From: Paragonimus westermani
Lineage: Eukaryota > Platyhelminthes > Trematoda > Plagiorchiida > Troglotrematidae
Direction: 5' to 3'
Assembly (NCBI GenBank): GCA_008508345.1
Contig: QNGE01001273.1
Coordinates: forward strand, 63,218-127,217
Length of the DNA: 64,000 nucleotides
Below the pieces are notes generated by a model. The model saw nothing but the letters and a program-made list of their open reading frames with translations. It did no database searches and was not told where the DNA came from. Within the stretch, counting starts at the first letter, position 1; every line of letters starts with the position of its first letter. The translations under genes were made by a program, and so were the position numbers. Positions 12,571-24,619 of the stretch are shown here, piece after piece.

Positions 12571-13123
12571 GTCATCTGCGACGTGAAAAAGACGTCTGGT
12601 TGTCGCTGAAAAGAAGAGTATATTACGCTTGTGTACGTTCTGTTTTACTCTTTGTTTCCGAAACGTGGCCCGCTCGCGACGAAGGCATCAACAGACTTCC
12701 TGCGTTTGACCATCATTGTCTGCGCCACTTAGCCCGCGTTAATTGAACTGATCGCGTGAGCAGCACGGTCGTTCACGGCGCGTATTCCGGAACGCTCTGG
12801 ATGTACGACCAATTGGTCAACTAATCAAGCTGCACAGCATGCAATGGTTAGGTCACGTGCTCCGTATGCCAGCTGATCGTTCACCGTACCGGGCACCATA
12901 TACTGAGACCACCAACAGTAGAGTAAAGCTACATGGTGGTCAACGAACATGGTCACAAAATATAAAGACCCTGGCTGCTCCACTGAGCAAAGTGGCTGAG
13001 TGTCGCCTGCCTGATTGGGGTCCTCATTATTACTCACATCGCTGGCTAGAAAGGCTATCTGAGATGGCGGTGTGCCGCAGTCAATGGCGTACCTTCATCC
13101 ATACCATTTATAGTTCTACTTAG
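12366..13123 (+). pseudogene. LINE A post-RT C-terminal domain
   Basis: The frame 12366-12746 contains LRREKDVWLSLKRRVYYACV and ETWPAR, then a histidine/cysteine-rich FDHHCLRHLARVN. The following frame, 12839-13123, holds QWLGHVLRMPADRSPYRAPY and RLPDWGP. These are standard landmarks of the C-terminal part of fluke RTE-like LINEs. The two parts are in different frames. Confidence 0.8.
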
Positions 13124-13262
13124 TCTTCTTTTATTGGTTTCCAACCGTCATAGTAATGTTTTATTCTAGGATATTCTACGTCACCCTTGAGGTGAGCAAC
13201 TGTCATAGCCACAGTAACTTCCATTCAGGCTTTTGGCTTCCATGGTGGCGATGATGATGTTC

Positions 13263-14355
13263 TGAACAGCTGCCTGTTCTGTTTGAGGAGTGTATAGCTC
13301 AGAAACTGTTTATTGTTTCCCGAGATAGGTGTTTATGATGCAAACATTTCCTCACCATGCTAATCGACTTCTTCAGTGCACTAACAACAGTCTGCTCTAA
13401 TGGCCGTTTTTTCGGCTATTGTAACAATTATCATAATCATCGGATTGTTTAGACCTTTTTCTGTCAATCGTTTCATCATCTTGACGTGGTTAATACATTT
13501 AAAAAATCCGTAAGTTGATTTTTCTGTTTTCTATCTTTTAATTGCAATTCAGTTCGGCGCTTACTTGCCGTTCATTTCCTTGGCTCTCACCTATTGGATG
13601 TTAAAATGTCATGCTGCATTTTGTTCTCTGGTCTTACCACATGGACGACACGTTTACAGTGGTATTGAACATAAACTGCATCCACTGCTCAGTCATCTGA
13701 TCTAACTTACACACCCTGACAGCCTCTGGTATTTACCCAAAACAAGGCAGGTAACTGCCTGATGGCACTTTACAAATAATCTAGTGCATTTTTGATGGAA
13801 CACGAAACGTAACCTATAGACGGAGATTTCAGTGAACAGTGCATAGATTGTTTCGAAATCCTGTATGCGAACCGCCTTCTGCTGACCTTCACGTTTTAGT
13901 TTCTTCAGCCACGTGTTTCATAGCAAACGAAAGCTTGCAGTTGACAGTTTTCCCCTCTCAGGCGTCTGTTGGATTGAGGGCTTGCACCCGAACAAAGTTG
14001 TTAATCAGTTCAAATTCAGTCGTCTGTTCAAAAGACGTTTTTATTTCGGTCTGTCTCTTTCTACGACTTTATGGTCTACTGGGATTTCGTCATTTGTTGT
14101 GCGAGTTTTGCGAGCAGGTATACGACAGAACCTGTGTAGCAGCACCATCCCTCGACTCCAGTTAAATAACGCTGCTGGATGAGATGGTGTCGTTATGTCT
14201 CTCTTCCTGCCTGTAGCCACGAGCTTCACAAATGCCGAAGCGGCCGACCGACCGCAAAGTGCCATGTATAAGTTCTGTTTTCACACAAATTAAATGTTAC
14301 ATACGGTACATATATACTACACCATAACCGTATTGTGTGTCAGTCAACTGATCGG
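13263..14355. other. No supported gene
   Basis: Downstream flank of LINE A. Two overlapping plus frames (13839-14165 and 13913-14182) and one minus frame (14041-14265) are open, but they have no recognised motif. Confidence 0.5.
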
Positions 14356-14619
14356 TTATTCAAATGCTTTGTGAATGAGCCTACTCTGTTTGTTGAACAT
14401 CACCCCTTGTCCAGCTCTAAGTCCAGTGCCATCTGAATAACGTGCTGTTGCTTTTCTTTTCGCAGTTGCACGTACGAAAACGTTTCTGGAACTTTTCCTT
14501 CGCTGATAATCCAGCTGATTTGAATTGATGTCTTGATGATAAATGGACACTGGTTTCCGACAGATGTTGTTATTCACCCTCCTTGTTTTTTTATGACAAA
14601 CAATTAGGGGTGCAGATGA
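14356..14619 (-). CDS. Candidate exon or decayed frame, unknown
   Basis: An open minus-strand frame of about 87 codons that is basic and polar (DYQRRKSSRNVFVRATAKRK, then SDGTGLRAGQG) and ends in TGA. I see no strong acceptor. It reads like protein but matches nothing I know, and chance cannot be excluded. Confidence 0.2.
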   Translation of the reverse strand, partial: SSAPLIVCHKKTRRVNNNICRKPVSIYHQDINSNQLDYQRRKSSRNVFVRATAKRKATARYSDGTGLRAGQGVMFNKQSRLIHKAFE

Positions 14620-15654
14620 TCAGTCAGTGGGTTAGAATATGGATATTGAATATAAAGCAGTGTCACGTTCACGAACAGTTGATTGTGATCACTTAGAACT
14701 GGCTTGAGTAGGTGGATGATGACCACTTCCGCAATCCGCAGATACCTTGAATTAGATTATACATTGTGTTACGAACCAAATAATATGTATGCTTTTTACT
14801 GGCGTCGCGGTGGTCGGAAAGTTCACGCTAGTACACTCTATCATTAATCCATTTTAAGAGTGCCACCCTAACAACATTATCAGTCCTTTGTGTTCGTTGA
14901 AACCAGATAACTAAACCGGTGACCAGGTTATGGCCGGTGATCTGTCGCGTTGTTCCTTCATTATAACACAGCAACAGTGGGGTGGCTGATTAACCTCACA
15001 TATGACAGAGGTACACCAAGACCAATGCACCAAGCCACGAGTGAACTGAATGAGTGTCCGATACTCATTGATGTTTGCCTGCTCCGATAAAATGTGAAAT
15101 GTTTCGGTGTCTCATCGAACTCGATAAAAAACACGCACTGGTGAATATTGACACGGTTCACTCACTATTTGACGCGTCATAACGTGCGCTGTCAGTGTCT
15201 TGATGCGTTCATGGTATGCGTGAAGGACATTAGTTCGACAAAAAGTGTGAATGCTGCCCGTTGGTTGTTAGCCATCTACAATGCACAATGTTCCTGCTGT
15301 AGATGTCATAGTTTGCACAACCACCTGTCTAGGGTCATTGTTATGGAATTTATTTCTCTTGTAATTACTGATTTGTATGAACTGAAGTTAACATGTATAA
15401 CATATATGGGTTATTTCTGAGTTCTGGTCCAGTAGCCTTTAATTGACCCAAAATCCTTATAAAGAATATAGTAGAGTGATTTATGTTCAGATAAATCTTA
15501 CTGCATCTTTAATAGCACACACTACAGGCTTGTTATGTATCATTATGAGAAAGCGAACAAGATACCAGGGAAAACCAACTTTCAGAACTCACAGTCATTG
15601 CCACTACAGCTTATGTGAAACACTCATTAACTGAGCCAGTCAAATCCAGTGTTA
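14620..15654. other. No supported gene
   Basis: Only short open frames without motifs on either strand. Confidence 0.55.
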
Positions 15655-15995
15655 TCTATGATTATCGATACAGATGCGGAACGTCCTACATAGACAGCAA
15701 TGAGTGCAGTTGCGAACCCGGATCATGGCGCATATCCTGAAGTGAGTCGGAAAACAGATCACACAGACACATCGCATCATAGCCCAGCATAGAAACAAGG
15801 AGCCTGCATCATATATTGTGGGTCATATTCTACTGACGCAACATCGATGTGATCCCACAACGGAATTTCACGGTATCTACTCAAAGTCACACAGGCGAAC
15901 ACTGCGCTATGCCGAAGCAATTGCAACCCGAAATTTCAAACCCATGTTGTGTGTTCAGAAACAACTGTTTGTAGGGTTGTCGCTACCTTGGTAGT
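15655..15995 (+). mobile_element. Penelope-like element, 3' fragment (GIY-YIG end)
   Basis: Translation gives a Cys motif with the GIY-YIG-like string YRCGTSYI near 15,670. A continuous frame at 15,825-15,990 then includes GHILLTQHRCDPTTEFHGIY and, at its end, MLCVQKQLFVGLSLPW. This matches, block for block, the 3' part of the Penelope-like copy at 22.6-22.98 kb (TTGHAIDPA, then LCIQKQVFVSLTLPW). The reverse transcriptase part is absent, so this is a truncated copy. Confidence 0.75.
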
Positions 15996-16075
15996 GACAG
16001 TCATTGTGCACCCCGAAAGTTGGCCTTCTCTGGCATCTTGTTCGCTTTCTTATACTGATATATAGCTGGTCTATG
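15996..16075. other. Short spacer
   Basis: Nothing recognised between the Penelope fragment and the next candidate exon. Confidence 0.5.
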
Positions 16076-16265
16076 TTATACACTCTTAAAAGTGTAACGA
16101 AACTTGTCAGATGACGTGTTTGTGGTCCATGACTGTTCTCCTATTTCGTTCTGATCGGGTAACACTCTCAATGTACCTTGTCCTCGAGGATTAACACACA
16201 TTTCTGGGGACATTTTCTCACTAAACTGACCTATGCGGTTTACATTCTTCAAGCTCATCAACAAA
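16076..16265 (-). CDS. Candidate exon, unknown
   Basis: The acceptor is CATAATTCAG. The 62-codon frame reads MSLKNVNRIGQFSEKM, then a Gly/Asn-rich middle, and ends in TAA, with a possible GTATAA donor at 16082. It is polar and protein-like, but the family is not known. Confidence rests only on the open frame and the acceptor. Confidence 0.22.
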
Positions 16266-17170
16266 CTGAATTATGTGTTTCAAATTTGAAGGTAGCTAGT
16301 AATCCTCTGAAGAGATCGCTCAATACTTGTTAAGGCAGTATTGTTGATGTTTCGTAACCAATAGGTATAAGTTTTTCGTTTATTCAACGAAAAAAGCAAT
16401 CAGAAATGTCTGTATTCAAGTAGTGGTCGAATCAGGAAACTGTTTGGGTAACCTATTATTTCAGTCTCACTGTTTTTACCGACAATTTCGCTCACTTTAT
16501 TGACCTCATTTCTTAAACTTTTAAAAGTGCGCATTTGCATCAGTTGTACGTTGATCATGATACTTCAAGTATCGATAGCCCTTGATTCAATTGTCTATGG
16601 TCGATCTATCTGGTGACAGGTTGAACTTGTCGACTGAGGCTATATGTTGATTTAAGGCTCACTGTTATCAACAACAGAGGTTTGTTTCTCAAACAAATTC
16701 TTCAACTAATATTCACTGTCTTATCATATTACAAATCACATCAAAACGGTCAGTGGAACACTGTATATTAGGGTGGTTATTTTTGTGTCAATAAACTAAA
16801 TTGACTACTATCGGGGTACTGACAAATTGTTTATCAAAATCATCCCAACTCTAATCACCCAAAATTAAATCGGTGATGTCCGAAATTCGGTACCTTTGGA
16901 AGATGTTTTGAAAGCCAGTTGGCACATAACATTTGGCGTTTCCGCCCTGATGAATTCAGTGGATGATGGTTTGGTGGTCAGGTATCGCTCTCCCCACTCC
17001 GTAATGAATCGATAAGAAACTGAGGGAATTAGGGCGTAGTCGTTTATGAACTGATAAACCGTCGAGATTTAGTTGATGTAAATTGATCTCAGCCCCCCTT
17101 GTTCAGATAAACTTTTCAGTTAAAAGAGAAACAGATATTATATTTAATTGTTATATTTGATCCTGCTCAT

Positions 17171-17400
17171 CTATAACTGTGTCTTCGCTGGAGATAAGGT
17201 GGCAATCCGACTATTACTGACAGACGAGTATTGCTTCGTTTGGAAGTGATACTTCGATTGTGCCCAATGTACACTGGTCAAAATTCTTGTCCCATTGGAT
17301 AGTGAATTGGACTTCAACTTCCTGTAGTGATTAGGATGCGCATGTTTGAAAAGTTCCGGTAGAAAACACTTCGAGCTCATCCTAGAAATCGTTTATCTGG
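17171..17400 (-). CDS. Candidate exon, unknown
   Basis: An open frame with basic, Ser/Asn-rich content (HPNHYRKLKSNSLSNGTRI) ends in TAG at 17171. A possible acceptor, GATTTCTAG, lies just upstream. It falls close downstream of the polyadenylation signal of the gene ending at 17650, so it may belong to a different gene or be chance. Confidence 0.18.
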
Positions 17401-17542
17401 AGCCAAGTGGGATGAAATTAGGAACTAACAGTTATTATATTTGCAATATGAGCACAATTTTAACTTATATCAGAATAAGAACAAATTTAAATTATTCATC
17501 TACATACTGTTCTTCGCTAACGGTGCACATTATTGATTTGCC

Positions 17543-17548
17543 TTTATT
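17543..17548 (-). terminator. Possible polyadenylation signal AATAAA
   Basis: AATAAA on the minus strand, about 100 bases downstream of the stop at 17650. This is the expected position for the 3' end of the terminal exon above it. Confidence 0.4.
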
Positions 17549-17649
17549 TAGAATTTGGCTGTTACACGATCCTACAATGAGCTTCATATGAGCGTGCACG
17601 ATGCACTGGCTTTCCATCGCCACAACCGAGAAGTGAGTCTGGCACTCGA

Positions 17650-17889
17650 CTAGGGTACCACGGATAATAGTTGTTTCGTTATGTGTTTCATCTTCATTTT
17701 GTGCTGCTCCGTTTTTCCAACAATGTTTTTCAAAACGTTAAAGTTGTCAACCATAACATATTCCACTTTTTCTTGAATTCTTTCGTTTGTCCCGTTTAAA
17801 ACAAGTACACTGGTGTTACTGTTTTCATAGCCGCTCGTCGGTAGTGAACCTCTGTTTGGGCCACAGGCTGAACCTTGGTCATCGAGTTT
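17650..17889 (-). CDS. Candidate 3'-terminal exon, unknown gene
   Basis: A strong acceptor (GTGTGTTGGTTTCAG) leads into 79 codons starting KLDDQGSACGPNRGSLP and ending in TAG. The end is basic and Lys-rich (KIT.QLL type), and the middle contains NTSVLVLNGTNERIQEK. An AATAAA lies about 100 bases downstream. The exon starts at codon phase 0. It may belong with the exon at 20290-20418, but an intermediate exon would be required because the phases differ. No domain is recognised. Confidence 0.4.
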   Translation of the reverse strand, partial: KLDDQGSACGPNRGSLPTSGYENSNTSVLVLNGTNERIQEKVEYVMVDNFNVLKNIVGKTEQHKMKMKHITKQLLSVVP

Positions 17890-20289
17890 CTGAAACCAAC
17901 ACACTCATCTCATTCTTAACTTAGTATAAATTGCGTGTTTAACTATCAGCTCCCTGACTTCCATTCATAACCGTTAGATTAGTAGAACGAGGTTGTCGAC
18001 TTCAGTGGACTTAGCGAACAGTTTCTTGAATAACCGCCGACAAATATCACTCCTAATTGTCACAAACGTCATCAACCTATTGCTCTTTTTACCATCAATT
18101 AATTACTCAAATCCAACTGGGTCTTTCATAGAATGTGTTCACTTTAGTTTCTTAGAAAGTTGTGTTTCGGGACCTTTTCGTATTGGTCATAGGAGATCCA
18201 GGGTTTACTTCACGTGAAATAACTAAATCCTCGCCAGCGAAGTCAAGCTTAATTTCGTTCTTTCTAACAGCGAACTGCCTTTGTCATTGGGCCAACATTG
18301 CGCGTGTATGTTTATCATCCGGTGACTAAGAAGGCTATGCTTTTCAAAGATAACGTTTGGTTTATTCTGAACCAGACGGTTTGAAATGAGATGCCTTTGC
18401 CACTCTTATGTGCATTCTGTTCTTCGAGTCAAAGTCGAAGTTTAATTCACTTGTCAACTTCATATGAGGTTCATTCTATCCAAAATAAGTGTGTGGTAAA
18501 AAAGACCGACTTGTATTCATACCCATGCCGATACGACATGAAACATAGGCCATGGTACATATGATATCGTTTTGGTTAATAATCGTTTGGTTTAAGGCTC
18601 GTGATGACCACAAAACATTATGTGTAAATGGTTATGACATATTTTGCTGAATGTGTATCGACCCGTGCAAACAGCCAGTGAGCTTAAAGTGTTAGCAAAC
18701 TCCAAATCGGTCACCGTTCGAATTCACATAGCAATTCAAGGCTAATTGTTCACTCGGGCCGAATTGACGTTTCGAGTAATTCGTATCACAGTCCAAAGAG
18801 TTTCCACACAGTCGACATAATCCAGCTTGCGGAACAGTTTTCCACAGTTGTTTTCGTGATTAATTTGTAGTAACGAGATAAGCGAGCACTAGTTCCACAT
18901 CGCAATTATTTCGTGTACAGCTGGATTGATATGAGCAGCTCTACAATAATTAGCTCACGTTTTGCCTCAAGACATGTAACGCCTTTTGATACGATGTTGA
19001 TCCTCGAATTGAATCCAGTCATCTAAGCTTTGACTCGGTTTGGTTAGGTCTGTGTTTGGGATGGACTACAAATTAATTCACCCATCGGTGTACTCAGCGA
19101 AGGAACATAGTGGAAGAATTAGTCAACAATACGCTTTGTGAACATCGCATTCAGAAAGTGATGGATAAGTGTTTCAACAAACAAACCACAGAGGCTTTTA
19201 AAATGTCCGTGAACATCACAACTGACAGCCACAATCAAAATCGATCGTTTTCAACTGTTGTTTCAGCCCTGTGGTGTATTGTTGAATAGAACAACTGGGT
19301 TTGCGTATAAATCAGACGCACTGAATGAAAAGTGGCAAAATGGGTTCTATGATTCCTGAGTTACTTATCGCCCAACGCTCGCATGCGAACACCGGCTTAG
19401 TTCACATATGCCTCTGTACATACGTGTCGCTTTTCATACTGGATCATGTTAATTATCGAGGCCAGCCGTATTCATTCTGATCGCAGTGTTCACATGATAA
19501 ATGCTAAGTAACGATCGGGATAACATAGTTCTTAAGAAGGTAAGAGACCATGTTATTGTGCTTAAGAAACCAGCAAGATGGTTAACTGAGAAGGCTTAGA
19601 AGCAACTTACGTGAACATGGAAATCTACCAATCGCTCAGCTTTTCCCACACGAATACTGTCGGCCTATTGACCATAAGATTTTGCTGGATGCTATCGTTT
19701 GCGTTTAGCCTAATTGAACACCGATCAATTCTGTGAAGAATGTCATATCACTCCTTCTATAGACCATCAATGCACACTTTTCTTTTAACAGTAGGTGCAT
19801 ACGGCAATCATTGTGTTTTCTTTTACTTGTTGCCTAAATGCGTTACAACCTGATAGTTCATCAGTGAGGTAGCATTGCGTTCTCTTCATCTACTTCCATA
19901 GAAGCCAGCATGCCTGCAGGTCCTTTGATTATAAATTGAGGAAGAAACCTGAACCATATCACATTTCAGTACTTCTGTCAGTTCTAAGTATCTGAATACT
20001 TCTCGAGAATGTGACTCAGCATTGGATCATATATAACTTCGGTTGAAAGTGTCTGTGACTGTTAGACACGTGATCGCCATATAAACTGGCCGAATCCATA
20101 TGTCTTCTTTAACTGATACTCATGTTCTGACGTGCACTGAGCCCCTCAATAGAATCTGAATTGCGAATAAAGAACGAATAGTGAGTACCAGTTCGATTAT
20201 TCATTTCTTGTTGCAGTTCAAAAGTATAAAGAGGAGATTCCTGTGATTGCCTGGTTCAACTGAGCATAAGATGATCCTAAATCACGTAC
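17890..20289. other. Intron or intergenic, no supported gene
   Basis: Contains isolated splice-like signals on the minus strand (for example an acceptor near 19,320) but no exon I can bound. If the exons on either side belong to one gene, this is intronic. Confidence 0.45.
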
Positions 20290-20418
20290 CTTATTAAGCG
20301 GGTAACGTCAAGTAAAATACACTTCGTTAAAGAGTCCGTGCAATCAATCACTGCACTTGATACTAGTACGGATAGCCATCCATGAAGTACGTCTTCATTT
20401 GTCATCTGTTTGGTCCCC
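20290..20418 (-). CDS. Candidate internal exon, unknown gene
   Basis: A 129-base block with acceptor TTATTTTCACTCAG and an ideal donor AAG/GTACGTG. It encodes 42 codons without a stop, including NEDVLHGWLSVLVSSAVIDC and LTKCILLDVTRLI. The helix-like pattern suggests a structured domain, but I cannot name it. It starts with one base and ends with two bases of split codons. Confidence 0.42.
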
Positions 20419-21735
20419 CTGAGTGAAAATAACATTTTGAACTGAATATCACTCACAAATAATCCCAACTTTCGTATTCACATATTTCTTGCAGCCAGCC
20501 TCTTCAGAAAAAGTTCTTTATCTATTCCATTCGGTGATTTTCTGTTGGCAATTATCTTTTCGCTATATTATTTTTTCGTGGTGTCCTATCTTAATTGAGT
20601 AGGCGGGTACTAACCGTAAACAGCTGTATTCATCAACATGAGGGCATATGCCCTGTTTAGATCACATCATTCCCAATGCCGCAGCATTATTCATTTACCT
20701 AAGTCCTCGGGAGATTGCTGATCAGGCTCGGTCAGAAGAGCGGTTGATTTCAGCCGTTGTATAAGATCGGGGCTTCCTTGCAGTTTTTCCGTTTCTTCTC
20801 TGTATCACACTGAAGATACAGAAGAATACTGTGCCACCTCCTTGAAGCAACCCAAACCAGTCACGAGAAAGTGATATTAAGACATTTTAGAATGGAAGAC
20901 ATGTCCGTTCAAGTTTGTCATTTAGTAGAGTTCATTGGTGGTGTGCATTCTTGCCACTACCGAAAGTTGAACTCCGATGCACGTGTCAATGAGTCAGTCG
21001 CACTGAACACTGCATCACTGACCTGACATTGGACACAACGGAATCAGCACATTCCTTGTGAGAAATCCCAATGGTTTTGAGAAAAAACTCCGATTGATTT
21101 CCCCTCATTAGTACCTTCATAGCCGAGTTAAACATTCATACGTTTAAATGAAAACGCGTGTTACCCAATATATATGTCGTTCAACTTTAAGCTTCCCCTA
21201 AAGTAAAGAGGCTACAAACCATTTACCGCATTATTCAGTGCCGTATGCAAGTGAATGTGCTTATGTTCTTTACAATTTTTGTCACTTTTGCCATTTAAAA
21301 TTCGTAAATCGTCCGCGTGGGTGAGTGGCCACCAACTGGTCCGTTTTACTGCTTTCGTTATTTTGTCTCTAGGGAAATCTAACATATTTCTACCTATTCT
21401 AGCGATATCCACAACCGCTGACCTGTTTAAAAACTGACAAACTGGAATCGGTTATCGAACGAGTTGTGAAGTCTGGAGTAAGTTTATGCTTTACTCACGT
21501 GTTGTTCGGTATCTGCATCTAAGTTTCTCATGTTCATTCTTGTACTATGAAAGTGTTTAGCGAATTTTTACATTATATCTTCTGCCGTTTAAACGGACTT
21601 ACGCGATGGTGGGTGCAGATTCTGTTTGTGTATTTGCTGTACAATTCTGCTATATGAAGCACGCGGTTTTAACGAAAATGTTCACCATCTCATATCAGTA
21701 GCGCTATGCAGAGCTAATGGATAAATTCTTTTGAG
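20419..21735. other. No supported gene
   Basis: Two antiparallel open frames near 21,212-21,437 have no motif. The right end may include decayed upstream parts of the Penelope-like element. Confidence 0.5.
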
Positions 21736-22990
21736 TTGATAAGTGACTTGAACAACATCAACCTTGCTAATCACTTGATATATTCCGTAGTAGTACAGTC
21801 ACTATTCAGGAATGTCTCGCAACACGAGACAATTGATTGTATTTGTGAGCTCGTTGAAATGAGCCACATTACTTTGTCTCTGCCTAGTGATAATCTGAGG
21901 GAAGTCTTATTGCTATGTACTGAAAAAATCAGCTTCCATTTTCCTAATCGGTGCTACCGCCAAGTACACCGGGTAACCATGGGAAGTCCACTAGGGCCCA
22001 TCCCAGCGGACTTTTTCATGTTAAGGATTGATCAGGAGTTAGTCCAAAACATAGCGAGCCTGTCGTACTACACACGCTACATCAATGATACACTAGTATT
22101 CAGTTGTTCGAAACAGGCAATAGATAACCTACTGCAGCGCTTAAGTAGTTGCCATCCCAACCTGAAAGTAACGTGTGAATTTGACACCGACAACTGTTTG
22201 TCGTTTCTAGACATACTCATTAGTCTCCGGGAGGATGGCTCTATCAAAAGAGCTGTCTATAGGAAATCCACGTGGTCCGGCCAATACCTGAACTTTAGCA
22301 GTTTCACATCGGTCCATCACAAACACGCGCTAGGAGTACACTATTCACGCGCGCAAGACGAATCTGCGCACAGCACAATTTTGTGGAGGAACTAGAGTTG
22401 ATCACGTCCATACTAAAGTCGAATGGTTATCTAAAACGTTTCACAGAAAAACACATCAGACGGAAACCGCCATCCCAACAAGTGGTCACTGTGAAGAAAT
22501 TTTTTTTAAAGGTGGTTACAGTATAAATCAAGGAACACAAAGACTAATGAGTTTGATTAAACGGATATTCAGTACAGCCGAACCCAGAAACTGCCTGTTC
22601 CTTCACTCAAAGGGTATCAGCCTGTCAGTGCCATCTCACACTGTATCTACCAATTTACATGTAACTGCAAAGAAGCTTACATAGGCAGAACTTAGGGACG
22701 TTTGATCTTTAGAGTGAAGGAAAATTTGCCCAAATGAGTGCAGAACTCGGTATTACCGAAGAACAGCAGTGTCGTTGAGACGCGCAAGCGACCAGTGTTC
22801 GCAGTCGTAAGACACGTCCTGACCACTGGTCACGCCATCGACCCGGCTTGAACATTCAGAGTTTTATTACGTCATCACAGTCCAAGATTCCTGCGGTTTC
22901 CTGAGGCCATCACAATCAACCGACCGAAGTCGGCCTTGTGTATTCAGAAACAGGTGTTTGTGAGTTTGACCCTGCCCTGGACTTAGTGAA
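21736..22990 (+). mobile_element. Penelope-like element with GIY-YIG end, broken
   Basis: A 219-codon frame (21736-22395) carries the Penelope-type reverse transcriptase: SLFRNVSQHETIDCI, the GSPLGP loop, YYTRYINDTLVF in place of the usual aspartate-rich catalytic motif, LSFLDILISLREDGSIKRAV, and YRKSTWSGQYLNF. Downstream, in broken frames, come the Cys/GIY-YIG part (QFTCNCKEAYIGRT near 22,655) and the typical LCIQKQVFVSLTLPW tail near 22,940-22,985. Penelope-like elements encode this RT plus GIY-YIG pair. Stops after the RT and the loss of one catalytic Asp (IND) show that it is inactive. Confidence 0.85.
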
Positions 22991-24150
22991 CTTTCCTAAC
23001 ACACCGATCAACTATTCATCCCACTCACCCCCTAACTGTGCGATAAAAAACCGTTTCATATTATTTTATATTTGGTACTGTAGAGTCAATATGAAATGCT
23101 TGCATCTACCAGCTTTTATGTTCTAACGGTTTTATTCGAACTTCTGAAAGGAATGATCTGTTTCAAATTTAAATGTCGTCACTCACAGACGCGTCCCGGA
23201 CACAATTGAAAACCCTCCATTATACACCCGTAATAGAATTCGAGTATACGCAGGTCGTATTTTGATTGGGTTTGCTCCTATTCACAAATGTGACGCGAAA
23301 ATTTCTGATACCAAGAACTAAATCTGCTAAAGAACGGATGATTAATCAAATCAGAAATCCACCAGATGTCTGTACTGTGATCGGAAAAGATGCTTTGCCT
23401 GCGAAGTCGTTTATTGCACAAAACCCTTTACAAGTCATCTGAAAACAAAACAACGAACGCGTACACATTTCCATGGCTGGTATGTATCCGCAGAGTTTGG
23501 GCGGTAATGTGTCGTCGTTCGACTTCTTGACACGTCCCACGTAGCGTAGAAACACGGTTCCAATAATTGCTGCTGGCCCCTCGTTTTTCCAGCTTTGAGA
23601 CCTGTCCTTTAGTCCCCGACGCAGTATACTAGTCACAAACAAAGGTCACATTATACAACGTACGCCACTAAGTGCAGCAAGGTACGATGATGCACAGGAT
23701 TGCAAACCGAACAACGTAAATGACTACAAGTTCCATAGACGCGATCGTTCTCATCTGTTTGCTTCACGATGCCTTCTTCCATCATTTATTGGAGTCTTGT
23801 TGTCTGTTGAGTTGATTGGTTTTCTAAACTTTGTATCGCGTGAACAAATAACGCTCAGTGCAAGAAACACCCAGGTTACATCTGGGATAGAGTGATAGCT
23901 TATTTGTAAGACTGCGGATTCTGTGAGATAAACGTTTATGTGTGTTACTTCCCTAACTTCATTGTTGCATGAATGTATGCGTTTCATCAAGTGTCATGAC
24001 TCCATTCATACAAAACACCCTGACACTGGCGACTGGGTTAACGTCCATAAAACCAAGACAGTGAAACGAATCACAGTGGCTTCGTGATAATGGGGCTTGA
24101 GATTAAACCTAATTCGTATCTGACCGACTAGGCAGGTTTTTAATTCATCT
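22991..24150. other. No firmly supported gene
   Basis: Two minus-strand frames (23346-23642 and 23751-23990) are open. The first contains a good internal acceptor (TTGTTTTGTTTTCAG at about 23,444) but no matching donor. I leave both unannotated. Confidence 0.45.
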
Positions 24151-24263
24151 TGTGGTGGATTATCAAGCCTGCGGTGCGGGTGCTCCAATGCTCAGAGGAA
24201 TACATCGACGAGGCTGCAGTGTGTGTTCAAATTCCCACAGCGAGTGGGTTGAGGACAGCATTG

Positions 24264-24479
24264 GCGACCGGATGAGCCATCACTCAACCGGATCGGATCA
24301 ACGGACGAGTCATGGTGGGGATGGGATGGATAACCATATAGAGGACACGATTATTCTAACATCCGGAGAATTGTCTCAATGTGTTCATAGAATACGGCCA
24401 GAGGCTACAATGCATTGAGTGCGGGTAGCACGAGCGACCGGACGAGCCATTGTCCAACGTGATCAGCTCAACGGACGAG
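24264..24479 (+). repeat. Two 46-base direct repeats, period 170
   Basis: Units at 24264-24309 and 24434-24479 both start GCGACCGGA and end CAACGGACGAG. They differ at about nine of 46 positions. The surrounding 24.15-24.62 kb is clearly richer in CG dinucleotides than its neighbours. This may be a remnant of a minisatellite or of a duplicated repeat. No reading frame of note is found. Confidence 0.7.
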
Positions 24480-24619
24480 GAATAGCAGGCGGAAAAGGCC
24501 CTGACAGAGGGCGTCGGACACAAACCAGGCCGGTGTGCACACGACGTGTGAGCGGAAACCGGGGTTGTTGTGGGCCGGAATTACGACTCCTAAACGCGAG
24601 CGGGCGCGTAGCATGACTG

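Larger units (their letters stand above)
9640..13262 (+). mobile_element. RTE-like LINE, copy A, near full length but dead
   Basis: A 5' region of about 750 bases (9640-10390) is clearly homologous to the element starting at 62,736. It is followed by an endonuclease start (QLVNVGAF near 10,405). Next come an endonuclease C-terminal block with SDHAAVHARF near 10,980, a linker with VKNAYGEALLSRL, the reverse transcriptase, and the LINE 3' domain with GHVLRMPADR. The ORF is split by many stops and frame changes. The 3' untranslated end closes with a GATGATGAT tail, typical of RTE elements that end in short repeats rather than poly(A). No target-site duplication could be confirmed by eye. Confidence 0.85.
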
